From Adineta steineri (lineage: Eukaryota; Rotifera; Eurotatoria; Adinetida; Adinetidae), in contig CAJNOI010000040.1 of NCBI GenBank assembly GCA_905250115.1, forward strand, positions 186,868 through 250,867: a stretch of 64,000 nucleotides of DNA. Direction: 5' to 3'. Made by a program: the position numbers and the translations under genes. The notes under the pieces were generated by a model. That model was given only the letters and a program-made list of their open reading frames with translations. It had not been told where the DNA came from and did no database searches. Positions 1 through 13,077 of the stretch are shown piece by piece (the stretch's first letter is position 1; the number at the start of each line of letters is the position of its first letter).

Positions 1-945
1 TTGAAATTTCATCCCAATTTGTACTTAATACAGTACCACCTGATTCTGCCTATAAATATAATATTATATATATATAGAAGTAAAAATCATTAGAAAACAA
101 CTTACAAAACTTTTGTTCATTGCTCGTTTTTGTTCGTCGGTTCCATCACGATAAATTTGTTGAAATAAACTATTATATATTCATTAAATCAATTGTATAC
201 GAGATTTTGTTATACTTACTGATTCAATGCTGCATCACCTTCAGGTTTCTCTTCTTTTTCTTCTTTCTTTATTTCGACTTCAAGTTTATCCCAATCTTTA
301 GCTTTTTTGCTTGATGATGGATAAGAAGGTGGTACTGATTGAACATTAGGTGCTCGATTCATATTAACTAAAAACCAAATAAAATTATTATTTTATTCTC
401 ACTAATAAATAAATATGAATTATGACCTGGTGGAATATTTGGTTTATGTTGAGCATCGAGTGATGTCCATTGAATAGCATCAGTTTTATACAAACGAATT
501 TCAACCTAAATAATCACAAAAGATAAGTATTTACAAAAATAAGTATATATTGAACTTACGTTTGCTGTATTAACTTTAAAATCAGTACGACTACTGTTAA
601 TTGGATATGCAAGATCAAGTTCAAGATTATATCCACTATCTGAAGATGGTATTTCAATCTTGACATTTAACTAAATTAAAGAATATTTTTAAATATTATA
701 TAATTCATTATGAGGGAAAACCGTACTGTTTTATCAGTAGTGTCAACATGTACTTGTTCACGTTGTACATTACGAATAGGTACTACAACGACAACAGTAG
801 TTTCTGATTGATACCATGTATGACTGTATAATTAAAAACAAAATATCAATATGACTGCTCATTTAGGAATAATATTTTACTTTATTTTTTTTGGAGGATT
901 AACAATTGGTTTTGTTTCATTTTGCGATGGTTCATTTGAAGCCAT
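1..945 (-). CDS. SUGT1: SGT1/SUGT1-like co-chaperone (CS + SGS), 3' end outside window
   Basis: Co-chaperone that links HSP90 to SCF ubiquitin ligases and kinetochore assembly. About five exons are visible. The start ATG at 945 gives MASNEPSQNETKP. The next exons read as a CS domain (NHTWYQSETTVVVVV, then LNVKIEIPSSDSGYNLEL and FKVNTANVEIRLYKTDAIQW). A linker with PPSYPSSSKK leads into the SGS box (DWDKLEVEIKKEE, EGDAALN, FQQIYRDGTDEQKRAMNKSF). The last visible residues, ESGGTVLSTNWDEIS, match the family C-terminus, so only the final few codons lie outside. Family knowledge: vertebrate and plant SGT1 carry an N-terminal TPR domain. Here the first ATG opens almost directly into the CS domain, as in insect SGT1. 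Confidence 0.9.
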
Positions 946-1612
946 GATTCGCTTACCTTTTCTTATTATGCGCTTATCGGAATGCAATACAAATATTGAG
1001 CATGTAGGAAAAAACCAGTGAAGGTTATAAATGCACTTTATGTGTCGCCCTCTGGATCAGCAGGATAAATTTGTAAAAAATATTTATGTTTTTATATAGA
1101 AAAAATGAATCTCTTCTCAATAATACATATTAATTTTCTACAAAGTTTAATTAACATAGATGTCACCACAATACTAAACTATTATATTCATGAGATAAAT
1201 TAGTGTTTAAAATCGGCTAGGGCATTTTACTATGTCAGATAAGCAGTATGCTAATACGAAGACTGCAGATTTAGGTTCCGATGTGATTTGAATCTGACTA
1301 GAACTGTTATGAACAATATAGATTTTCAACGCATTAATATTGTTGGTTCTCAAAAAGTTTATCTATTGAAGTTACGAAAATAAATTCTATTTAGATAGCC
1401 CTATTCATTACAACTAGTAATATACTAACTGTATGCAAATAGATAATAAAATGAGATTTCTTCGTTATCGCTTCTAGTTTTTTCGATCTTTTTTTGTACA
1501 AATGACACCACATAACAATGAACGAATGAAAAAGAAAATGAACAGTTAAAATAATACATATAACGCTAATGAATAAACAAAAGAAAAACATATGCTGCAT
1601 GAATCTCTCATT
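946..1612. other. SUGT1-CNOT7 intergenic gap
   Basis: AT-rich non-coding stretch between the SUGT1 5' end and the CNOT7 3' end. It should hold the SUGT1 promoter and the CNOT7 3' UTR. I see no conserved reading frame or repeat in it. Confidence 0.5.
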
Positions 1613-2704
1613 CTAAGGACTTTCATTTTCAACTATATTAACAGGATCATTTTCATAACCAAAACCACCGGCTGGAAATGCAGAAGCTCCAAGACCATAT
1701 AAATGTCCTGAATATTTTCCTTCATCGATTGAATCTTCAAAAAATAATTCTTTCATTCGAAAAAATGATAAACCAGTCATAAGACTATCACTACCAGCTT
1801 GATGTTGTGGGCCAATACGTTCAATCTAAATCGAGAAAAAAACAATAATTATTCGAATATAAAACGAAAAATTTACTTCAAGTTGTTTTGCTACTTCTTC
1901 AAGACCACCTTTAAGATTTTTACAACTTTTCATCAAATATTTCACATCATAAATTGTTGGAAAAAAGATTTTTAATAATTCAAAAAAATCATTTTCAGTA
2001 TCAGGTAATAATTTTCCTGTAAGCATTTTTAATAAATAACCAAAATCATAACCACTAAGAAAAAATAAAAATTATTTCTAAAAAAATGTTTTTAATAAAA
2101 CATACGCATGAAATGAAAGCCATGTTACATTTTCCATAAATACAACACCTGATGTTGTTAATAATTCAGCAAATAAATGTGGATCAATACCTTCATCTTC
2201 ATGTTTTTTAAATTGTATACCCGATTTTTGTAAAAGTTCTATTGAATCTTGAGCATACATGTCCATTCTAAATGAATTTTATTTGATTTATTTATTTTTT
2301 CGAAAAAAAGAAATAATTACGTTAAATTAAAATTAAAGTTAAATTGGTATGAACAAACACCTGGTGGACTTTTTCCTTGACTATCCATGAATGTTAAACC
2401 TAATTGAATTATTTTTAAAAAATCAACATTTAATTTTAAACATTGATATTGATATTCTGCTGTAGTTTTAAATTCTCCTAATGGTCGAACGACAATACCC
2501 GGAAATTCTGTATCCTAGAAGAAAAAAAAATATTTCATCGATATTTTCAACAGACGAAAAAAAGTAGAACACGATATAATTGATACTAACCATAGCGACA
2601 TAAGGATATTTAAGAATCAGTTTTCTTATAGAACGAAATTCTTCTTCAACATTATGCGCCCAAACATCTTTAATAGTATAGGATGGAATTGGTTCTTCTG
2701 GCAT
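1613..2704 (-). CDS. CNOT7: CCR4-NOT deadenylase subunit CNOT7/8 (CAF1)
   Basis: Catalytic DEDD-family 3'-5' exonuclease of the CCR4-NOT complex; it shortens mRNA poly(A) tails. Read on the minus strand through about five exons. The N-terminus is [19 protein letters not shown] followed by [18 protein letters not shown], next to the family's DTEFPG motif. Later exons give [59 protein letters not shown] and [11 protein letters not shown]. The last exon gives [32 protein letters not shown] and a stop at 1613. All lie in family order. ATG 2704 is taken as the start; a splice-acceptor-like TTTAG just upstream suggests a 5' UTR exon. Confidence 0.92.
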
Positions 2705-3148
2705 GATTTCAATATTCCTAAACAAAACGGCAATAGATAATAATCAAAATCTACATGTGTATTATATATTGATTTACTAGAAATTAAAAAATCGTCATCA
2801 ATATGAAAAGATAACTGAAGAAAAAATTGAAGCGATATATTTATGAAATAATAGTTTCACGGTTGCACATTCAAATCGAAACAATGGATGATGAAAACAA
2901 ATCACTTAGTTAACTTGTGTACACATCGGTCGGACGAAGATGATTTAAGTAATATAGGAGAAAAGTTTTACGAATATATTAACCAATCTGCAAAATTTGA
3001 CAACTAGTGACCTCTTTTTAAAATGAATATATAGAATAAAATAAAATCTTTGGAAATTAGTTTATTTAAAATATCTTAATTAATACAATCAACAAAAAAA
3101 TAAAATTATTGAGATTATCAGTTCGAATAAAGAAATATTTATCGATCA

Positions 3149-3445
3149 CTACGATTGTGAATTTCCACATTGATCCATACAATCTTCTTCAGTTTCAAAA
3201 TTATTACCATTTCCTAAAATAAGTTAAATATTTGATTTTATTGATAATAATATTGTCTTACCGTTACAACCACCATAAATAAATTGCTTGCATTGTCCTG
3301 ATACTGAATCAAAACCATACCTAGGAAAATATCCTCGGCAAGGACCTGTTACAGGTGGGGTATTACATGAATCTGGTCGTTGACAATTGACCATTACTAT
3401 CGAATAGTACGCAATAATAACGAATATAATAAGCACTTTATTCAT
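3149..3445 (-). CDS. Secreted single-domain Kunitz (BPTI) protease inhibitor
   Basis: Small two-exon gene. MNKVLIIFVIIAYYSIVMVNC is a clear signal peptide. The mature part has the six Kunitz cysteines: [51 protein letters not shown]. The exons join cleanly at AACG|GAAATGG (donor near 3263, acceptor near 3212). The P1 residue after the second cysteine is Arg, which in this family predicts inhibition of trypsin-like proteases. At 78 residues it is one signal peptide plus one domain, with no extra extension. Role beyond inhibition is unknown. Confidence 0.92.
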
Positions 3446-5513
3446 ATTGTATGTATGTCACCTAAAAATAAATTAAATGAAAGTATTTTTATACGAAAAA
3501 AGGTATTGCGAAAATATAGAATGAAAAAAAAAATAGTGGGTAGTTATTGTTTGATGAGTAATGCATATATACGTGGATCAATAACAGGATGCATTAGATT
3601 TTTTTGATTAATGATAAAAAACAAAAATATACGATGATTTTTTTCGACGTAATAGACTTGAGAAAATCTAAGAAATGTTTTTTTTGCTCTCTAATTAAAA
3701 ACAATTCAAGCTTTGTCTTATAGAAAATGAAACACACTGTCTTTATATGATTAAACGATGAGTCAGTAATTTTCAGAAATGAAATGCCATACTCTATCAC
3801 CTTATAATGTTGTCAATATTGTACTAAACAAAATAAATGTATCTCTTTTATGAATGAATTACGTCAAACAATAAGAATTAAACGCTTATCTCGATCCTAT
3901 AATGATCAAATATAGAATAAAGAGAATGTAAATATGTACATCTCAACTCATGATTATAAGAACTATTAAAATACTCTATCATCACTATTTCTTTAATAAT
4001 ATCATAATGGTGTTGAGAATTCAATATATTACAAATTTAATTATGCGAATGTACTGCTCGTTACCGAAAAATGAGATAGCTCAAATTCATATTATTTAAA
4101 TAAAGATGATTGATGGCCATTGCCATTATAGTATGTATCACTAATATTTATATTGGCAATTATTGTTTCATCATTCTATTTAAAATATCATACAAAGAAA
4201 GAATAGTTATTCAACTGAAATATGCATGTTATGTTTTTCTGTCAGTTCTTATGTAGCCTTAACGAATGATCAATTTATTACAATTACTAATCATATTTAG
4301 AATAGCCACTAGTTTTCACATTCACATTTACGAAAGTGAACCGAAAATATAATGTAAATAATCATAAAAATTCATTTCAACAATTGTCAGTATACTTCAA
4401 CGTGACACATACATATATATATATACCAATAAACACTTTTTTGGAGGAGTACCGACTAGTACTAAAACTACTAGACCATCGGACAAATATTTAATTATTA
4501 TCAAAATGCTTGTAGTATTTACTTGAAGAATGTAAATGATGTTGTCTATCAAATATGATATTTATAAATTATAACCATATGTCGAAATTGAAACAATTAG
4601 CCATTCACACATTTACTTGCATTTCTATACAATTATTCTGTTAATGAAATCATGCTGTTCGATTAGATTTACGCGACAATACCATTTTGAATCATATTAA
4701 GAGCTCCCTACCTCTAAAAAAAAGTAATTTCTGTCAAATTACCAGTTTCGAAAATTTACATTGATTTTTCTGAAAAACGCAAAATCAGAATTTGTTTTCG
4801 ATTTGATTATTTACGAAAAAATCTAGTTTTTATCAAAACCAGCTTTATTGGGTCTTAGGAGCAAATCTTCTCTGCATTTTGGCACTACTTTGAGGTTTAT
4901 ATCATTAAAATTGCAAAAGATTTAATGATACGATAACTCTCAGATACATATTCAGCAAAAACTTTACTCGGATTGAGTGGTGTGGAAAAGAATTCATTTT
5001 TGAGGGGTGGAAATGCCCTTAAAAGTGGATAAACAGATACACAAATCAATAGGCATTGCTAATGTATAACCGAATGGCTTCGAGAATATACTCATCCATA
5101 TTATGAAATTCTATTCTTAAAATTCAGAATATAATCTCAGTATATAGAACATCTTGTATCTGCTGCATTTCTCAAAATTATCGTTACAAAATGAATAATT
5201 ATTCTGAATTATACTTTCTATTTTACTAATTAATTATTCCAACAAAATATTTTTTACGTTAGCTTAAACAGAACCTTACAATTTAATTCATTTCATAAAG
5301 TTTAAATACAATATATTGTTTATTATAAATTTCTTTTATTTTTTTTCATAATCTACACATAATTATCTTTTCACAAGTTGTTACACATAGTGCATACACA
5401 AAAAAATCCGAACACATGAGACAAAAAAAAATTACAAACACAGACATATATGAATAGAGATCAGAAGTAGACATAATCTATTGAAAATATCGTAAAAATG
5501 CAAAAAACGCATT
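3446..5513. other. Non-coding gap between Kunitz and RRM2 genes
   Basis: About 2 kb of AT-rich sequence. No open frame in it resembles a protein, and I found no clear tandem repeat or terminal inverted repeat. It should contain the Kunitz promoter and the 3' UTR of the reductase gene. Confidence 0.5.
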
Positions 5514-6916
5514 TTAAAACTCAGCATCAAGTGTCAATTGATGTTCATTTATTGCAGTCATAACACCAGCTCGTTGATAATCACCAACACGTTTTTCAAA
5601 GAAATTTGTTTTACCAGTTATTGAAATATTATTCATAAAATCAAATGGACAATCACAATGATAAATCTAAAAATATAATTATTAAATATATTAAAACCAA
5701 AAATACTAATTTCATTCAATTTACTTTTGAACAACCAAGTTCAACTAGAAGACGATCAGCAACAAATTTAATATATTGGGCCATAGCTGCTGAATTCATT
5801 CCAATTAACGAGCATGGTAAAGCATCAGTTAGAAATTCAATTTCAATCTCTACAGCTTCACGTAGAATTTCTTCAATACGTTCAACACTTGGTTTATGAA
5901 CAATATGTTCAAAAAGTAAACAAGCAAAATCTGTATGTAAACCCTAAATAAAAAATCATTTGATTATTGATATTTAACTTAAAAATTTGTTTTCAGAACA
6001 AACCTCATCTCGACTAATTAATTCATTACTAAATGTCAAGCCAGGCATAACACCACGTTCACGTAACCAGAAAATAGATGCAAATGAACCACTGAAGAAT
6101 ATTCCTTCAACACAAGCAAATGCAACTAAACGTTCAGCAAATGTACTTTTATCACTGATCCAACGAATAGCCCAATCAGCTTTCTTTTTTACATATGGTA
6201 ATGTTGACATAGCATTAAATAATACATCACTAAAATGAAAAATTAATTTTCAAGATAATCACTTTGATTTTCTATGAATTTTTAGTTTTTTACCGTTCAC
6301 GTGGATCTTTAATATATGTATCTATAAGTAAACTATACATTTCTGAATGAATATTTTCAATTGCTATTTGAAAACCATAGAAACAACGTGCTTCAGGAAT
6401 TTGAACTTCTCCGGAAAATTTTTCAACTAAATTTTCTCCAACAATTCCATCACTTGCAGCAAAAAAAGCTAAGACATGTTTGATAAAATATTGTTCATCA
6501 GGTGTTAAACGTAACCAATCTCTCATATCATTGGCCAAATCAACTTCTTCACATGTCCATATAGATGCTAATGCACGTTTATAAAAATTCCATACATCAT
6601 GATATCTTATTGGAAATAATACATAACGTGATGGGTTTTCACGTAATATTGGTTCATCTTCTTCATATGATTTTACATTAATATTCTAATAGATAAAACA
6701 AATATTAAAAATAAAAGAATTTTCTTCAATTAAAATAACAAACCAATTTTTTTTCAATAAGATTTTCGAATATATTTACATCATCATTATCACGATCTGT
6801 ACCCTTTACAAAATATTTTATTATGACGTACATATTAAATAAATCTGACTTACATTTGATATTTTCGTTTCAGTATTCTCTATTCCATTTGTTGAAGAAA
6901 CAGTAATGTCACGCAT
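5514..6916 (-). CDS. RRM2: Ribonucleoside-diphosphate reductase small subunit (R2)
   Basis: Di-iron/tyrosyl-radical subunit of class Ia ribonucleotide reductase, which makes dNTPs in the cytosol. Start [20 protein letters not shown]. Visible family landmarks: [10 protein letters not shown] (first iron Asp), [39 protein letters not shown] (iron Glu and His, radical Tyr), [18 protein letters not shown] (iron Glu), [13 protein letters not shown] continuing into [11 protein letters not shown] (iron Glu and His), and [21 protein letters not shown]. The C-terminal tail LTLDAEF matches the peptide that docks on the large subunit. About six exons with introns of 45-65 bp. All radical and metal residues look present, so it should be active. 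R2 and p53R2-type paralogues are not separable by eye. Confidence 0.94.
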
Positions 6917-9000
6917 GATTTAAATATTAATTTAGACTATCTGTAATATAAATTTCTATTGAATGATATTCACCTGTGTATATCTCTCATCTATTTATAT
7001 CAGAAAAAAAAAGAATAACCTCTATTATGTTTCTAACGGTTTAATTTTCCTTTGAGAAATTGAATAAACCAATAGAATACAGTCGTCTTTGTCTATGTTC
7101 ACAAATCCTAGACGAATTATTAATGAGCGAGACAAACTGGATATATGTGTTTGTTGTGAATAACAAGAATATAGAAATTGGATAGCAAATAGTGTGAAAA
7201 ATAACAGATATATATATACAGCTGCGATTTCATAATCATCGAGAAATTTATAGAAAGAAAAAGAACTATGACGTCATTTGTTGTTTGTTTTTTATGGGAA
7301 AACAACAGTACGAAAGCATTACAAACACTATGCTCAATGTTACTTCTAATCAATTTATATGAGATGAAAAAAACTGATATAATATTCAAAATTGAACATC
7401 ATACAAATATGAAAATAATTTGAATGTTAATCAATAATAGTCAAGGTCATTTTAGAATGTAGTAAAAAGAATCTCAATAGGTTAGATTATTACTGAACGG
7501 AGATAAAAATATTTTGTACAGCAAAATTTCTCAAAATTTCTTTCCCCCAAAATAATCATAATCACTGAGCAATAACATGTTCAAATCATATCGTCAAAAA
7601 CTGCAACAAAACATTATTCCAATTTGTATATTATACAATATTTTATCAATTGGAATGACATTAAGCCATGCATTTAATAGAATTTTCTATAAAGAACGTA
7701 TTCTTAATTTTTTTACCATCATTTAAATTAGTTTTCAATTGATTACAAATATGAATTTTATAGTTTCTATAATATAGATGAATGTAAGCTATATAACTAA
7801 TATTCAATTATCGCTAATATTGATTTAAATGCACATCACATGTGCTAATCATTTATACGAATAACCGAGAAAAATGAGAATATACCGTTGTAGATCAATT
7901 ATCAGATTTCAATGTTACTCATAATACTTCGCAGTATTAAGAGTAATATACCAATTCAAAGAGCTAGACCTAAAGAGTACATGTTGTAAGTTTTAGTTAC
8001 ATTGAGTTTTTCAGCAGCCGTTTCATTTATTGTATAAATTATATTGTCAATATTTTCACTAAATGAAATAAATGTTGAACGTTTCAAGTGAACACATATG
8101 GAAACGATTGAAGTATTCTATTAGCCTGTTTTCAAATGATAATCGTACAAAAATCTATTATTCAAAACTAATGGTTCATACATCACTCTGTAGAAAAGTA
8201 TCAACGCAGTGCTTCATTGATATGTTGGAAATAAATTTCTGTTTTATTATTAATAATACTCTGTGCACTAAAGTCCATTCAAAAATCAATTTCATACATT
8301 TATAATGAACTTTCCTTTCGTTTCTCTAAGCTCATTTCAACAATCGAAAGATGAGTGAATACTTTGTTTGAAAACATCTTGCTTATTTGTTAATATATTT
8401 TGAGAAGAAAGAAGGAGTTTACTTGATAAAGTCTAATCAATTCAGTCTAAATACATCGATAGTTATGTGTCATAACACAGTAGTTTTTTTTATCAAAATC
8501 GTTTAGACTGAAATGTAATATTTCTTCGATATCATGATCCTGTACTAAATAGAATCCGAATACAACAGAGACTACGATAGTATCATCTATGATTCAGACT
8601 TAATTTTCGAATACATAGTTGCAATACATTAGATAAGAACAACTTCTCATGAACAGATCATACTCGAATACATTTATTTAGATTATCTTCTTTTCATTTT
8701 TCTTGTTATACAATTTTGATCTAGAACACACGTATATTTATTTAATTATTTAAGGCACATATCAACATAATACATTGAGAAAAAAAACACATTTGTTAAA
8801 CATATCTGTATGTCAGCAAAAAAAAGAAAAATTCACGATCTACGTATCAAAAAAAAGATTTTAATAGTCAAGACAAACAAAAATATCTGTTTTAGCGTAT
8901 TAACGACTTTCTGTTTCCTACAAAATTATTTCATAATAAATTTTGTATTCACTGTCGATTAAAGTTAAATAAAATATAAACACAGGTTTTAGCTTTTTTT
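6917..9000. other. Non-coding gap between RRM2 and CBL
   Basis: About 2.1 kb, AT-rich. Short open frames occur (for example 8072-8305), but none resembles a known protein and none has convincing flanking splice sites. The part near 6917-7100 should hold the RRM2 promoter. Confidence 0.5.
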
Positions 9001-12000
9001 TTAGTCAAATTCATTTATGAATGATCCATTAATAAATGTATTGTTATGATTTGATGTTTGCTCTTGTTGAATTTGATTAAGAAATGATTTTGCTAATTCA
9101 TATTGCTTCATTAAAGGTAAACCTTGAGTTAAAGTTAATGCTGCTTCGATACGAGCTTGTTCAAAATGATGTTCATCAATTAAACGTAAACGAATATCAT
9201 CAGTTGTACGAAATTGATCATTAGTATTTGTTATTGATTCAGAAATAGGACTAGAAAGAAATAGTTATTTTTACGAATCTGTTTTATTGTTAAGATAGAT
9301 ATTAAACAAATCGAAGATAAACTTATAGTTTTCTGAATTAGTCGTTAATCTTTCCTCGTTGCACAATAAAGAATCAAAATACAGTGTAAGAAAATGAGAT
9401 TGGATATAACGTGCAATGTAAAGTACTTGTTCTAATATGTTCATATCTATTTTCGATAGTCGATGTATAATAATATCTCATTGTTCAGAAGTATGTGACT
9501 TCCTGTACTGATATAATTACAAATGAAGTAGTTTTATTTCCGTTCATTTAATAAGAAAGTTATACAACTGGAAAACAGGACTGGTATACTATTTCTTAGA
9601 TATTAACTTAAAATGTTAAACACAACCATTTGAGATTTACTAGAATCTACTGTTAATAGTTACCAGCCCTATTTATACTAAAAAGAGAGTGTTAGTTTAA
9701 GGACAATACATATCCGATGGTATCATACAGTGTCAAAGTTTCAATTGTAAGGGAAAAAAATCTGATTTCTACGGATAAAACGTCTAAATACGAGTTGACG
9801 CATCTATAAATGCTACAGACATAGTACTTAATCTTAAACATTTGAGAAAAGCGAAAATTCGAAACATCAAACAAATATTATAATTTTTAACTGATACTAT
9901 GTTTAGACTGTAGTCTCTTAGAACATTATTGCAGTTCTAATAGTATACTGTCTTTGTTATGCTAAGTTTTTCGAAGTCTATAGCTAAACAGTTACTTTGA
10001 AAAGACTTGATATGAATATTTACCTAGCTGTTTGATTTATTGATCGTGTTTGCTGATTAGTACTATTTTGTAAACTAACAGGACGTGATTGTACTAAATC
10101 TGTCGATGCAGTTGAAAGTAAAGCTAGAAAATATGTCGAAAATTAATATTTGATAATCGATAAATTTCATAATAATTTTACCAAGTGAATCATTAAGACT
10201 TTCATTAGAAGATGCTGATGAAAGTGGTTGTTGAGTTTTCGCAAACGATCGTTGAGGTAACAACAAAACATCATTATTATGTAAAGGCGGAAGCACAGGA
10301 GGAGATGTAGTTTGATGTAGACGTTGTTGAAAATTATTTCTCGACATTGAATCATTTGGTACACGATTTCCATTCATTCTAATATTTATAGGTCGAGGTG
10401 GAATAGGTGGAGGTGTGAAAGACATAGTATCCGATGAAATATTAGCACCATTCGTCTATGAAAATATAAAAAATGTATATTAAACTATAATAAAATAATG
10501 AATAATTTCTACTTGATGAGAAGTTTCATTATATATTGGACGAGCAATAGCAAGAGATTGCAAATTTTGAACATTTGGATTAGCATCTAGTGTTTGCTAA
10601 AATAGTATACAAAATATTTAATTATGATTTGAATAGTTAACAAAATTTTATTTTACATCATCAAATTCATTTGATCCATTTGGACTTGATTCTTTTCTAT
10701 TTACCAATACAGCACTATCAAATGGATTTATAACAACTGATTCAAATCCTTTTATTTCACCGCGACAAAATGGACATAATGGAGGTGGTTTCGCACTATT
10801 TTGATTCTAAAAATAATTGTTTTCTTTTAAAAAAAGTAAAATATCTTTGTAATAAACGAACCTGCCAAGCAATTAAACAACTTTGACAAATTAAATGTCC
10901 ACATGGTTGAATTTTACAATCTTTATTATTAACTGAACATATTTTACATAATTCAAAACAAGTACCCATATCACAATAGATAGCATATTGTTCTTCTGAT
11001 ACATAGATACGATCAGATTCTGCTGGTTTTAATGCTGATGAAAGATCAATATGAATATTTTTTCCATTTGGATATTTATAACTAAATACGTATTGATTTA
11101 ATTTTATATTTTCTAAAATAAATAATATTTACTTACTATCCTTCACGTTCACCATCAATTAATGATTGAATTAATGGTTTTGTTTGTGGAATGGTTTGAA
11201 GTATTGTATTTTGAGTTGTGACATAACCAATAGCCCATTGACCAAGACGAGTACAACTTAATCGAAATACATAACTACCTGGTTTATCAATATAATCTGT
11301 CAGAATTGCTTTCACTTCATCATATGTCATAAACGCCATAAAACCTGGATGTGTTACAGCTAATAATTTCCAATTTGTTAATAATGAAGACCATGGATGA
11401 AACAATCTATTTTACAAGAAAAAGAAAATTCAAATATTATAACGAAAGATATAATCAATAATGTCTTATATAGAGCTGATCGAGTACAGGTCTGGAAATT
11501 TTGTTTTAACCGGGTCCGGGTATCGAAGCTTTTACTGACCGGATCTGGATCGGAAGAAATATGTTATCAACATAATATTTTTTTTAATTTTTTGTTCATT
11601 TTATTAAAAAAGTCCTGAATTTATTTATAAAATAATAGAAAAAACAACAACAAAACTATTTTCGAAGCAACTATCACATTTCAAGTTGAAAAATTTGCTG
11701 AGAATCTAAAAGTACAGTTTGAGTTAAGGCTAGTGCTCATCAGGATCGGGTCCGACTTGGATTCGGACCTGGCCTCGAGTCTAAAAAAAGTTTATTGAGC
11801 GGGTCCGGGTTCGGGTCCAAAAAAGTATGGACCCGATGGACTTTAGCCTTATATCTACTCAATTCCCACTGCATCTTTCTTTCTATCAAATAATTAATAT
11901 ATAAACTAAGATTTCACAAGGGAGTCACTATTCTCCATTCAATTAATTATCAAAATCTTCTTACCTTGTAAAAACATCAAATTCAAATATAGATACATGA

Positions 12001-12773
12001 TTATTATTTGTTAAATCAATTGTATTTTGCAATGCTGTTGTTTCATTAATTGTATGAATTGGATGAATACGATTTAATTTCTCTTTAAATTCTTCCCAAG
12101 GTACAATTGTACTAAATGAAAGAAATTATATAAGAAAAAATTTCATTTTTGTTTCCTCATACCGTTCATTAAAATTACTTTTCCAAAAATCTGTTGCTTC
12201 TTGTTTAGTTAAACGAAATTTTTCTCCTTCATATATTCCTTTATTAAATAAAGATTTTAACTCAGCTAAATTATGTGAAAAATATAAGGAAAGTTTTGTT
12301 AAATATTTTCGATGTGTGGATTGTTCATCATACATATGATGACCAGCACGTTTAAAACAATCAGTTGTTTTTGTACATTGTTCAATAAGATTATCAATAA
12401 ATATACGAAAATAATCAATATCATTTAATATATGTAAACGATCATCATAATTATTAATTATTTCACGTAATGTTTGATATAAATCAGGTAAAATATCAAG
12501 CATATATGGTGGTGAATTTTTTAAATTCATTTTTGGCATTTGACAATATTTTACAATACGATCCATTTGTTTCCACACTTTTTCAATTGAACGTCGATCA
12601 ATACGTGGTATTGAACGATGTTGTGGTGTTGATAAACTAGGATTTATTGTTATGTTGAATGTAGATGGAAGATCTGGTGTAGTTGTAGATTGAATTGTTA
12701 TTGTTGATGGAGAATCTTGTCTTGAACCACCAAGAATACGACGACGTAAATTAGATGCTGCTGCTTGAGCCAT
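9001..12773 (-). CDS. CBL: CBL E3 ubiquitin ligase
   Basis: RING-type E3 that ubiquitinates activated tyrosine kinases. The N-terminal exon (12773 down to ~12165) starts [16 protein letters not shown] and gives the four-helix part of the TKB domain ([58 protein letters not shown]) into the EF-hand ([16 protein letters not shown]). Next come the SH2-like part ([40 protein letters not shown]) and the RING finger ([22 protein letters not shown] then [12 protein letters not shown]). A proline-rich tail ([14 protein letters not shown]) precedes a C-terminal helical segment ending FINEFD that may be a UBA-like region. The introns are short except one of ~560 bp at ~11,407-11,965, enlarged by a GC-rich inverted-repeat insertion. 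Confidence 0.93.
11476..11560. repeat. GC-rich fragment related to the GGGTCCGGGT elements
   Basis: Inside the enlarged CBL intron. Contains CCGGGTCCGGGTATCG and CCGGATCTGGATCGG, similar in composition and motif to the better-bounded element 170 bp downstream. Ends are not clear; it may be an older, decayed copy. Confidence 0.5.
11725..11851. mobile_element. Short inverted-repeat (MITE-like) element, GGGTCCGGGTTCGGGTC type
   Basis: About 127 bp, far richer in GC than its surroundings. The ends are inverted: TAAGGCTA at the left and TAGCCTTA at the right, with imperfect inner pairing (GGATCGGGTCC against GGACCCGAT). It holds GCGGGTCCGGGTTCGGGTCC. Flanking TA is compatible with a TA target-site duplication. 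It has no coding capacity. It sits in a CBL intron. A second, shorter element of similar design lies at 22,199. Family unknown. Confidence 0.6.
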
Positions 12774-13077
12774 AGATGAGATTTAATTGCTATTAATTGT
12801 TAATTTCATCTAAAAACAAAATAGGACATTTTTTTTTGAAGGAATCTATGAAAAAATTTTTAATTAAAAAAGAACGCAGAAAAAGAAAACAGAATATTTT
12901 ATACAGTTAATTAATAATTAGAAAGAAAAACAAATTGAAGTTTTTTTTATTCTGATGACTATGAGAAATCATTTCTCGTTTGGAAATAAATATAGAATTT
13001 TGTTCGAATTTGAGATCACACTTTTACATATAATGAGAAATGGATGTGCCAAACAAAAAAAATTATAATTAAATATT

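Noticed and set aside
4690-5040. Possible old transposon remnant in the Kunitz-RRM2 gap
   Set aside because: Base composition shifts slightly, but there are no terminal repeats, coding motifs or second copy in the window to support it.
8072-8305. 77-codon plus-strand open frame in the RRM2-CBL gap
   Set aside because: No motif, no flanking splice sites, and a composition expected by chance in AT-rich DNA.
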